Of a DNA stretch of 64,000 nt, positions 34,583 through 43,829 are shown one piece after another. The notes beneath the pieces are model-generated. The model saw nothing but the letters and a program-made list of their open reading frames with translations, was not told the origin of the DNA and ran no database searches. Origin of the DNA: Cliona cf. orientalis (taxonomy: Eukaryota; Porifera; Demospongiae; Clionaida; Clionaidae); the NCBI GenBank assembly GCA_963930775.1, contig OZ005699.1:3741501-3805500 (forward strand), written 5' to 3'. How positions within the stretch are numbered: the stretch's first letter is position 1; every line of letters begins with the position of its first letter. The translations under genes were made by a program, and so were the position numbers.

Positions 34583-34819
34583 GGCCACTCCAAATCAATT
34601 AGTTGTTTCTCATCCCTTCTTGATTTCCGCCCGCATGTATTTCCATCAGCACTAGCACAATACAAAAGTATACCGCCTCGATTTTTTGGACTGCTGAACT
34701 TATGGTTTTGACGACCATTTCCCATCAAACTTGTGAATAAACGACCATTTCCAGCCGCCTGCCCGCATCAGTTTTTGGCTCAGGGGGGATGAGAAACAAT
34801 GAATTAATTTGGAGTGGCC
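34583..34819. mobile_element. PIF/Harbinger-like MITE with TAA duplication
   Basis: GGCCACTCCAAATCAATTAG and its inverse (AATTAATTTGGAGTGGCC) form the ends. TAA flanks both sides (34580-34582 and 34820-34822). The interior differs from that of the 28424 copy. Confidence 0.88.
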
Positions 34820-35052
34820 TAATATTTATTGTTGAACTAGACTTTGTAGCTATACGGTAGCTGACAAGTGGTACATGGCCCACTGGTGTGTGCCACACAA
34901 TAGTAAGATTTGCCGCGGCTTTTGAACAATAATGCTTCATATAACTTGTATGGTTACATTCTATGGTCCTCCATACAAATGACATGGTATTTCTTAATTA
35001 CAGGTTGTAATTCTTTTATCTTATGGTGTGGTTTAGCTTGAAAAAAACTTTA

Positions 35053-36975
35053 ATAATCTAATTCATGGAGGATTTGGGAGCACTTGCGGACATAATTTTT
35101 ATACGGGCACGCAGAATGGGTCAAAGTAACAGGTTTGACCGGATGGAATTTTGATGCACACCTTAGAATTAAAGTTATGGCCCTTTGAAGTATCCCCATA
35201 TGTTTGTATAGGAAGCCATGCATTTGCAATGTTTTCCGCCCACGCACTACGTGACGGGCGTGGCCACGCGCGCACAGTAACGTGACGACCTCTATCCACT
35301 TTTGTCAAAATTGAAGTTTAGGCTGTCTGCTTGCATTGTATGGGTCTAGTATGCATCCAGCTCAACTATGTGGTGGTCAGGACTGTTTTTTTCTGCTTAG
35401 TGTGTCCGCTTCCTGTTAAACATTAAGTAGAAAAAAAAAACAAAGCTTAAATAATGTAATTCATGGGGGATTTGGGAGCATCTGGGGACATAATTTTACA
35501 TGGGCACGCAGAATGGGTCAAAACTAGAGATTTGACTTGAAAGAATTTTGATTCACGCCTTAGAAACGAAGTTACGGCCCTTTGAAGTTTCCCATGTTTG
35601 TACAGGGAAGCCATGCGTTTGCAATGTTTCCGCCCACGCGCTACGTGAGCACATAAACGTGACGACCTTTACCAACCTTTTGACAAAATTGAAATTCAGG
35701 CTGCCTGCTTGCATTGTATGGTTCCACTATGCACCCAGCTCGACTATATGGTGGTTTTTGGACAATTTTTTTTTCTGTTTAGTGTTCTGGTCTCCTTGTT
35801 AAACACTAAGTAGAAAAAAAAACTGAACTTAAATAATGTAATTCATGGGGGATTTGGGAGCATCTGGGGACATAATTTTTACATGGGCACGCAGAATGGG
35901 TCGAAACTAGAGATTTGACCTGAAAGAATTTTGATTCACGTCTTAGAAATGAAGTTACGGCCCTTTGAAGTTTCCCATAATATATTTGTACAGGGAAGCC
36001 ATGCGTTTGCAATATTTCCGCCCACGCGCACATAAACGTGACGACCTTTACCAACTTTTTGACAAAATGGAAATTTAGGCTGCCTGCTTGCATTGTATGG
36101 TTCCACTATGCATCCAGCTCGATTATATGGTGGTTTTTGGACAAATTTTTTTCTGGTTAGTGTTCTGGTCGCCTTGTTATACACTAAGTAGAAAAAAAAA
36201 CAAAACTTAAATAATGTAATTCATGGGGGATTTGGGAGCATCTGGGGACATAATTTTTACATGGGCACGCAGAATGGGTCGAAACTAGAGATTTGACCTG
36301 AAAGAATTTTGATTCACGCCTTAGAAATGAAGTTACGGCTCTTTGAAGTTTCCCATATGTTTGTACAGGGAAGCCATGCGTTTGCAATGTTTCCGCCCAC
36401 GCGCTACGTGAGGGGTGGGGCCACGCGCGCACATAAACGTGATGACCTTTACCAACTTTTTGACAAAACTGAAATTTAGGCTGCCTGCTTGCATTTTATG
36501 GTTCCACTATGCATCCAGCTCGATTATATGATGGTTTTTGGACAATTTTTTTCTGCTTAGTGTTCTGGTCGCCTTGAAGAAAAATAATTAAATAAATAAT
36601 CTAATTCATGGGGGGTTTGGGAGTACTTGGGGACATAATTTTTACATGGGTACGCAGAATGGGTCGAAACTAGAGATTTGACCTGAAAGAATTTTGATTC
36701 ACGCCTTTGAATTGAAGTTACGGCCCTTTGAAGTTTTACTATATGTTTGTATAGGGAAGCCATGCGTTTGCAATGTTTTCCGCCCACGCGCTACGTGAAA
36801 AACGGGGAATCCCCGTTAGGCGCGCGCACACAAACGTGACGACCATTACCTACTTTGGTCAAAATTGGAGTATGGGGTGCCTGCTTGCATTGTATGGCTC
36901 TACTAAGCATCCAGCTCAACTATGTGGTGGTTTTGGACATTTTTTTCTGCTTAGTGTTCTGGTCTCCTTGAAAAA
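35053..36975. repeat. Five-unit subterminal tandem array, period about 380 bp
   Basis: Units starting ctaattcatggggga / ggatttgggagca lie at about 35053, 35458, 35837, 36218 and 36600. Each contains gggcacgcagaatgggtc, gttacggccctttgaagt, ccatgcgtttgcaatg, a GC-rich cgcccacgcg block and tgcttgcattgtatgg. The same unit occurs about three times in the 2.2-kb element (40653-41780). Short open frames that recur in each unit are a by-product of the repetition. Confidence 0.9.
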
Positions 36976-36979
36976 AAAA

Positions 36980-37728
36980 AAAAGAAGCTAATTAGGCCTA
37001 ATTAAGCATGTGGGCGTCTTCCTGGCACTGTGTGGAGTGTGTGCGTGTGCGTTAATGCAGGTTTTGTTGCTTCCGATTGGGCGTGGCTTCATTGGCCAGT
37101 GCTTGGACATCGGCACCTGGGACTTGGCCGCGGCGATAGATGGGTGTATCCCGGAAGCAGTGGTGACCTTTGAACCCCGCGAGGAGGCTTTGGGGGCGTG
37201 GCAGGAGGTCAAAGGTGAGGCCATGTCAGTTAATGAGGCACTGTATGCCGGTGCGATCGAGGGGACCGTACGGCTGGACGGAAGCTGACGATGGTTTGAA
37301 GCGGATGTGGTTTCGATGACGTGTTGTTACCCCGCCCACACAGGAAATGAGGTGAGCTCTTGTGTGGGCGGTGTGGCAGAATGGCCTTAAGTGTTTGTGT
37401 GTGTTTTGGCCTTGAGGAAGCTCTGTGTTTTAATTGGGATTGATTGTGGGCTTCTGGTGGACATCCGGTGTCCAGTCGGCACTTGATTGAGAATGGTGGT
37501 CCTTGAGGCACAGGGTGGTGCTGTTTTGGGCGTGGCCTGGCCCCTCCCTTCCGGCTCGGCTTCCGGTCCATTGAGGATATTAAATGAACATTTCCGGCTC
37601 TAGCAGCCACACCCCTGAGACCTGGACTATTAAAAGGGCGTGGTCACACAACATGTACCTCACTAATGACTTTGATGTGGTTTAGGTGTCATATTCCCCA
37701 CCTCACGCCCACGCAATTTAATGGTACC
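36980..37728. repeat. Right-end block of the TTAA transposon family
   Basis: This block closely matches 41810-42558 in the 2.2-kb element (gcatgtgggcgt ... cacgcaatttaatggtacc). An open frame on the plus strand (MGVFLALCGVCACALMQVLL) is longer in the other copy, but base differences between the copies are not concentrated at third codon positions. I read it as non-coding terminal sequence. Confidence 0.8.
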
Positions 37729-37954
37729 TTAATACCGCTGCTCAAGCCTTGTTCCTTCGTATGATGGTATAATATCTATGATCGATCCAGCGTAGCACTA
37801 GTGCTGCAAGCGCTAGCGAGTAGCTTGCCTATGCTTAGCGCCTTGCCGCTCCTCGAGCCTTGAACCTTCATATCCATGATCGGCCCAGCGTGCCGTTGCA
37901 CGCGCTAGCGATGTACGCTAGTTAGCTCACCTAGCGCCTAGGGCCAGGCGCTGT

Positions 37955-38420
37955 CACATGACTCCACCTTGGCAACATATTCCGAGCATGCGCACTATAT
38001 CACAAAATGTCGTATTAGACACACCCATTCGATAATGCGCCGTACGCACCCACTATTACGTAACTATCGAGATAACGCCGAACTAGCGTGCCACTGCACT
38101 GCGCACTACAAAATAGAGTGGATTTATACTCAAAGTAAGATGAGCGGTGGAGGCAGTCTTGAGTTAGCCCTGGAAATGAGAAAGAAAGAAAGAAAGAAGA
38201 AAGAAAGATTGACAAATGGCCTATTTTTTTGAATATCTGGTTCTGACGTGTACAATTGTTTTGATGAATGATCTTGGTCTTGTTAGATGCACAATTTGCT
38301 GGAGTTTTGATTTTCACACTTAGAAATTTCACAAAATTACCTATTTTGAGATATTTGGGTATTAGTAATGTATTATATATATGGCATATCTGGGCCATCC
38401 CTACTTATAGAGTCTACCGA
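37955..38420. repeat. Dispersed repeat, inverted copy of 1920-2390
   Basis: ctgtcacatgactccacctt, through ctgggccatccctacttata, then gagtctac, matches 1920-2390 in reverse. The left margin is about 220 bases beyond the right edge of the 14.3-kb element. The right margin abuts a truncated reverse transcriptase. Confidence 0.75.
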
Positions 38421-38990
38421 GTCTATGATATATCAAAAACAGCAACGGACCAAGAACTGAACCTTGTGGAACACCTGATATGGCATTGCATGTTGTGGAT
38501 CGCTCACCATTCAAGACATTGTCAACGTACTGTTTTCTGTTCATCAAATAGGAACATATCCATCTAAGTATGACAGGATTTAAACCAATTGATCTGAGTT
38601 TGTCAATAAGCAACTAAGTCAACCGCCTTCTGAAGGTCAAAGAATACTGCACCCTCTTCAGTACCTTGGTCCAAGGCTTTAGACCAGCTATAGACAACAT
38701 CAATGAGAGTAAACACAGACGATTTTTAGGCTGGAAGCCCCACTGCTGCAGGGCAATAGGATAGTGAGTGCTTAGGTGATGAGAAATTAAATTATGTACA
38801 TGCTTTTCCAGCAGCTTACTGAGGACTGGAAGCAATAAGATGGATCAGATCTATAATTGGAAATACTCGAGTGATTACTTCCTTTGGGGACTGGGACAAC
38901 AGAGGATGTTTTTTAAGCGGGGGAGAATTTTCCAGAGCAAATTGACGTGTTCATAAGCTTTGTAACACCAGGGGCAATACTAACAGCAGT
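38413..38990 (-). pseudogene. Non-LTR retrotransposon reverse transcriptase fragment, copy B
   Basis: Reading leftward in shifting frames gives LLPVLSKLLEKHVHNLISHH, IALQQWGFQP, GAVFFDLQKAVDLV, LNPVILRWICSYLMNRKQYV and SGVPQGSVLGPLLFLIY. These are the conserved early motifs of a Jockey/CR1-like reverse transcriptase. The frame breaks at least twice, and the protein stops before the catalytic (F/Y)ADD motif, where the 37955-38420 repeat begins. A dead, truncated copy. Confidence 0.85.
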
Positions 38991-38999
38991 TTGTTTCAT

Positions 39000-39753
39000 C
39001 TAGCATGTAGTGTCTCAAGATTCATCAGTTTCAATCTGTCTTGATAGTTTACATTTCGCCACTGTTTGGTGCACATTCTTGTTGGAGCAAACTCTGGAGA
39101 CATGGTCACTCCAAGTCAAATTGGAGTTGATTATCACTCCCAAATACTTGTAAGATTGAACCTTTTCCAAGGCCTGTCCAGAGATCTCTATTGTTTGTCC
39201 ACTGAGGTACGAGGCTTTTTGTGATATAGCTATTATTATAGGGATTTGCACTTGCAATTGCGGACATTGAGTGTTAAGTTATGTTCATTAATCCAGCTGG
39301 TTAGCAGGTCAACATCTTTTTTGAAGAGCCAGAGAGTCCTCAATGTAACAGATAACCTTGTGTAAAAGTAAATCATCAGCAAACATGACAAGGCTAAGGG
39401 GATACTGGTGAGACCATCAACATAGCTAAATGCAAAGGTCAGAGAACTGAGCCTTGTGGCACTCCAGAAATCAGAGTCAGAGTTTACTCCTGATACTCCT
39501 ACTAAGTCTTGTTGTTTCCTATTGTATAGATAATTGGCTATCCAGGAAATCAAAAGTGTTGGAATATTCAGGGATATTAATATATCAAGTAGTCGACCAT
39601 GAGGCACACTGTCCAAGGCTTTTTGTAGGTCGAAAAAGATGGCCTGAACATCGGCTCCTTTATCTAAGTGACCATGCCAATTGTGGATGGCACCTGCAGT
39701 AGCTAGATCTTCCTGGCATGAAGCCCCACTGGCGGTCTGAGCATAGTTGCCAA
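39000..39753 (-). pseudogene. Reverse transcriptase fragment, copy A, 3-prime part
   Basis: Leftward from 39753 the frames give QWGFMPGRS, DVQAIFFDLQKALDSVPHG, WIANYLYNRKQ, then in other frames SGVPQGSVL and MFADDLLL (the catalytic ADD). After these come LLTSWINEHNLTLN and VQSYKYLGVIINSNLTW. Several frameshifts are present. The missing 5-prime portion is at 42752-43260 on the same strand; the two are separated by a 3-kb insertion. Confidence 0.85.
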
Positions 39754-39761
39754 CTGTCCCG

Positions 39762-42743
39762 AACTGGCGGGACAGTCCCGAAAATATTGGATATGTCCCG
39801 AATTCCCCCTCTGCTGACATCAGAGTTCGTCACTACGCATGATGCACAAAAGGGGTGTGGCACAAGCCTAACCTTAGTTGGGGCGAGCCAAAGCGAGCCC
39901 CAGACAAGTGATGTCAATCGTTTGTATATATAAATATAGAGAGAGAGAGAGGGCAAGCTCTGTGACATCGAGCGGCTAAAAAGGAAGAAAGACTGAGAAA
40001 AACGGCGCAGAAACAGATGTCAGAAATTTCAAAAGGAGAGCTGCAGCGACTCAGACTGAGAAGGGCAAGGCTACTGAGTAAAAAATAGTGTCTTTCTAGG
40101 CAGGCAGAGCGAAACATTTTGAGTGCAGAGGGTCCATGTAAGACTCCAAATTCAAGGCCCTAAAAAGATCAAGAACAAGTGACTGTTGCTAGCAAAATGA
40201 TCATCGCTGAACTATGAGTAGCTAGAGGCACGTTCTAACCATAGTTTCCACTCCCCCAAGTCAATCATAAATATTAATTCTGATCTGCTAGTATACCAAA
40301 TCATTTGTACTTGTGTGGGGTTCGCGGAGGCTCGCCCTATTGATGTTAAGGTAGCATTAAAGTGCGTGGGCGTGAGCGTCAGGATTGGCTAATTCAATTA
40401 GCGAATCGTGAAGGGGCGTGGCCGAAGAGGCCATACGAGTGCTTTTGGTCGAAGGTGGGCGTGTCTAGAATCGGCCAGGGATGATTATGCGCATGTAATT
40501 AGCGACCGGAAGTGGCCCCTGAAGAAAACACCGGTAATTGCCCACTTCAAAGCAAGATCAAAGCATTCTTTCTTAACTATTAACCGCAACGACTTATTAA
40601 ACACTAAGTAGTTATACACTAAGTAGGAAAAAACAAAAAAACTTTAATAATCTAATTCATGGAGGATTTGGGAGCACTTGTGGACATAATTTTTATACGG
40701 GCACGCAGAATGGGTCAAAGTAACAGGTTTGACGGATGGAATTTTGATTCACACCTTAGAATTAAAGTTACGGCCCTTAGAAGTATCCCCATATGTTTGT
40801 ATAGGAAGCCATGCATTTGCAATGTTTCCGCCCACGCGGTACGTGAGGGGCGTGGCCACGCGCGCATAGTAACGTGACGACCTTTACCCACTTTTGTCAA
40901 AATTGAAGTTTAGGCTGTCTGCTTGCATTGTATGGGTCTAGTATGCATCCAGCTCAACTATGTGGTGGTCAGGACTGTTTTTTTCTGCTTAGTGTGTCCG
41001 CTTCTTGTTACACACTAAGTAGAAAAAAAGAAAAAAGGAATAGGGAAGAAGAAATTCCTTAGGGGTTTATAAAGCATGTTATGCCACAATTTTTTATGGG
41101 CACGCAGAATGGCTCAAAATTAAGAATTTGACCTGGGGGAATTTTGATTCACCCCTTAGAATTAAAGTTACGGCCCTTTGAAGTTACCCCATATGTTTGT
41201 ATAGGAAGCCATGCATTTGCAATGTTTTCCGCCCACGCGCGCACATCAACGTGACGACCATTACCCACTTTGGTCAAAATTGATGTATAGGCTGCCTGCT
41301 TGCATTGTATGGCTCTACTATGCATCCAGCTCAACTATGTGGTGGTTTTCGGACAATTTTTTTTCTGCTTAGTGTTCTGGTCTTCTTGAAAAAAAGAAAA
41401 GATTTAAATAATTAAATAATTAAATAATCTAATTCATGGGGGGTTTGGGAGTACTTGGGGAGATAATTTTTACATGGGCACGCAGAATGGGTCGAAACTA
41501 GAGATTTGACCGGACAGATTTTTGATTCACACCTTACAATTAAAGTTACGGCCCTTTGAAGTTTCCCCATATGTTTGTACAGGGAAGCCATGCGTTTGCA
41601 ATGTTTCTGCCCACGCGCTACGTGAGGGGCGGGGCCACGCGCGCACATAAACGTGACGACCATTACCAACTTTTTGACAAAATTGAAATTTAGGCTGCCT
41701 GCTTGCATTGTATGGTTCCACTATGCACCCAGCTCGATTATATGATGGTTTTTGGACAATTTTTTTCTGCTTAGTGTTCAGGTCGCCTTGAAAAAAAAAA
41801 AAAAAAAAAAAAAAGCCTTATTAGGCCTAATTAAGCATGTGGGCGTGTTCCTGGCACTGTGTGGAGTGTGTGCGTGTGCGTTAATGCAGGTTTTATTGCT
41901 TCCGATTGGGCGTGGCTTCACGGGCCAGTGCTTGGATATCGGCGCCTGGGACTTGGCCTTGGCGATAGGTGGGCGTGTCCCGGATGCGGTGGTGACCTTT
42001 GAACCCGTCCAGGAGGCTTTGGGGGCGTGGCAGGAGGTCAAAGGTGAGGCCATGTCTGTTTATGAGGCACTGTACGGCGGTGCGATCGAGGGGCCTGTAC
42101 GGCTGGACGGAAGCCGACGATGGTTTGAAGCGGATGTGGTTGCGATGACGTGTTGTTACTCCGCCCACACAGGAAATGAGGTGAGCTCTTGCGTGGGCGG
42201 CGTGGCAGAACGGCCTCCAAGTGTTTGTGTGTGTTTTGGCCTTGAGGAAGCTGTGTGTTTTAATTGGGATTGATTGTGGGCTTCCGGTGGACATCCGGTG
42301 GTTAGTAGGCACTTGATTGAGAATGGTGGTCCTTGGGGAACAGGGTGGGGCTGTTTTGGGCGTGGCCTGGCTCCTCCCTTCCGGCTCGGCTCCCGGTCCA
42401 TGGAGGATATTAAATGAACACTTCCGGCTCTAGCAGCCACACCCCTGAGACCTGTGCAATTAAAAGGGCGTGGTTACACAACATGCACCTCACTAATGAC
42501 TTTCATGTGGTTTAGGTGTCATATCCCCCACCTCACGCCCACGCAATTTAATGGTACCTTAAACATAATATCGTCTCTAGTATACTACCTTGTTTTTGTC
42601 TGTATATCTCGAGATTTAGTTGGCGTGGTAGGTGGATTTTGTGCGTAGTCACGGACGTACGTTGCCGAAATAGTGGGTGTGGTAATGCAAAGAAATGGGC
42701 GTGGCCCCCAAATTTCGCGTGCGCTTTGCGCGCGTTAGCTCAT
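39762..42743. mobile_element. 3-kb insertion splitting the retrotransposon, 8-base direct repeat at the edges
   Basis: CTGTCCCG lies at 39754-39761 and again at 42744-42751. Reverse transcriptase coding sequence resumes outside each copy. The inserted DNA therefore looks like a single event with an 8-base duplication. It contains the 2.2-kb TTAA element plus about 590 bases on the left and 180 on the right. I see no inverted repeat at its own ends, so its class is unknown. Confidence 0.65.
40346..42562. mobile_element. 2.2-kb non-autonomous TTAA transposon with GGTACC-type ends
   Basis: TTAA then GGTAGCATTAAAGTGCGTGG (left) and CCACGCAATTTAATGGTACC then TTAA (right) form inverted ends. The structure is a left block (40350-40620), about three subterminal tandem units, a run of more than 20 A near 41790-41814, and the right block. 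It encodes no transposase. It is the short sibling of the 14.3-kb element and defines the true ends of the family. Confidence 0.85.
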
Positions 42744-42751
42744 CTGTCCCG

Positions 42752-43260
42752 CATCCCTTTCTTATAAGGTGAGATGGAGTTTGTTGGCAATATGCTATTC
42801 CAGAACTTTGCTGATTATTGGTAGTAAGGAAATTGGTCGATAATTAGCGGGATTGGACTTATCTCCTTGCTTATGGATTGGCACTACTAGTGACAATTTC
42901 CATTGATCTATAATAGTAGCTAGATGTTGAGATTGACTGATTAAATAGAGCTGTGATGATCGGAGTGATGCTATCGGCTGTGTGCTTAAGCATTCTGGCT
43001 GATACACCATCAGGGCCCGTAGCCTTTGAAGTATCCATGGAAGGAAGTTTAAAGATCAAATATCTAAGATTCAGTGCATAGCAGATCAGGATCTATGTGC
43101 ATATCAGGAGTTCTTGATATTGAAGTTATAATATCGTCATATGACAGAGGAGAAGCAGATTTATTGAAGTTATTGCAGAAGGTATTACTAAGCAGTATCA
43201 CCTTATATGTGGACGTAGCTTGTGGAAAAAAAAAAAAAATTGGACGTGTGCAGTTTAACT
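42752..43260 (-). pseudogene. Reverse transcriptase fragment, copy A, 5-prime part
   Basis: Leftward from about 43260 come FCNNFNKSASPLSYDDI, LPSMDTSKATGPDGVSARML, QWKLSLVVPIHKQGDKSNP and NYRPISLLPIISKVLE. These are the entry motifs of a non-LTR reverse transcriptase. At least one frameshift lies near 42920. The next motif (QWGF) is found only at 39735, beyond the insertion. Confidence 0.85.
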
Positions 43261-43829
43261 GCACCTATTCCCTCCCTATACCTATACTAGGGAAATGCAC
43301 AGCATTGTGGGGTAAGCCTGAGCGACAGTGAGCATGCAACAGTGATTTATGTTGCATCACGCCCAACTATAAACTATATATGCATGGGCTGCCGACTTAG
43401 TTGCTAATTCTGTCTCTTACTCTTGACCACAGTTAAGCTGAGGCTCCAATTCATGACGAACTCTGCCTTGCTTTGCTTCCCACCCTCTGAACCATCAGTT
43501 CTCACTGGCTTATGCTTTGTTCAGCGTTCATAACGATAGCCTAGCACAAGTACTAAGATACAAAAAAAAATAATATGTGCAAGTCGCTGAATTAATAGAA
43601 CAGCATAATAATAATAATTATTATACAGAATGATAATGCAAGTTTACTATTCATTTCATGCTTATTTCAACAAGAAACGGAAGGTAAAGATATTAAAAAT
43701 ATTATGTCCTAAAAAGGTATATAAATCATAGTTAATACTACAGTACAAGAGTAAACATAGGTGCAGGATATACATAGCTAGTATAAAAGAAAAGTCGACG
43801 ATTATAATATTATTACAATATAATAGCCT
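43261..43829. other. Downstream flank of the NTPase gene
   Basis: AT-rich with no gene seen. An ATTATA/AATAAT-rich tract follows the stop codon of the minus-strand gene. Confidence 0.45.

Larger units (their letters stand above)
23398..37732. mobile_element. Candidate 14.3-kb transposon with TTAA edges and GGTACC inverted ends
   Basis: The left end is TTAA then GGTACCATTAAATTACGTGG (23398 on). The right end is CCACGCAATTTAATGGTACC then TTAA (to 37732, allowing one mismatch). The inverted repeat extends to GGGCGTGAG, about 28 bases. The left block 23402-23650 and the right block 36980-37728 are both closely matched in the 2.2-kb element at 40346-42562, which has the same orientation of ends. 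Between them lie the three genes described below and a tandem array. TTAA duplication is known for piggyBac and Kolobok elements; the GG start fits Kolobok better. No piggyBac- or Kolobok-type transposase is recognisable here. The two ends could also be left by separate copies, but no other end of this family lies between them. Confidence 0.6.

Noticed and set aside
37230..37610. 126-codon minus-strand frame in the right block of the TTAA element and its match at 42156-42440
   Set aside because: Complementary-strand shadow of repeated GC-rich terminal sequence, with no domain.
41752..42273. Open frame of 173 codons in the right block of the 2.2-kb element, also partly open at 37010-37288
   Set aside because: Comparing the two copies by eye, differences fall at first and second codon positions at least as often as at third positions, and one copy has a stop. 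The sequence is terminal transposon DNA, so it is probably not coding.
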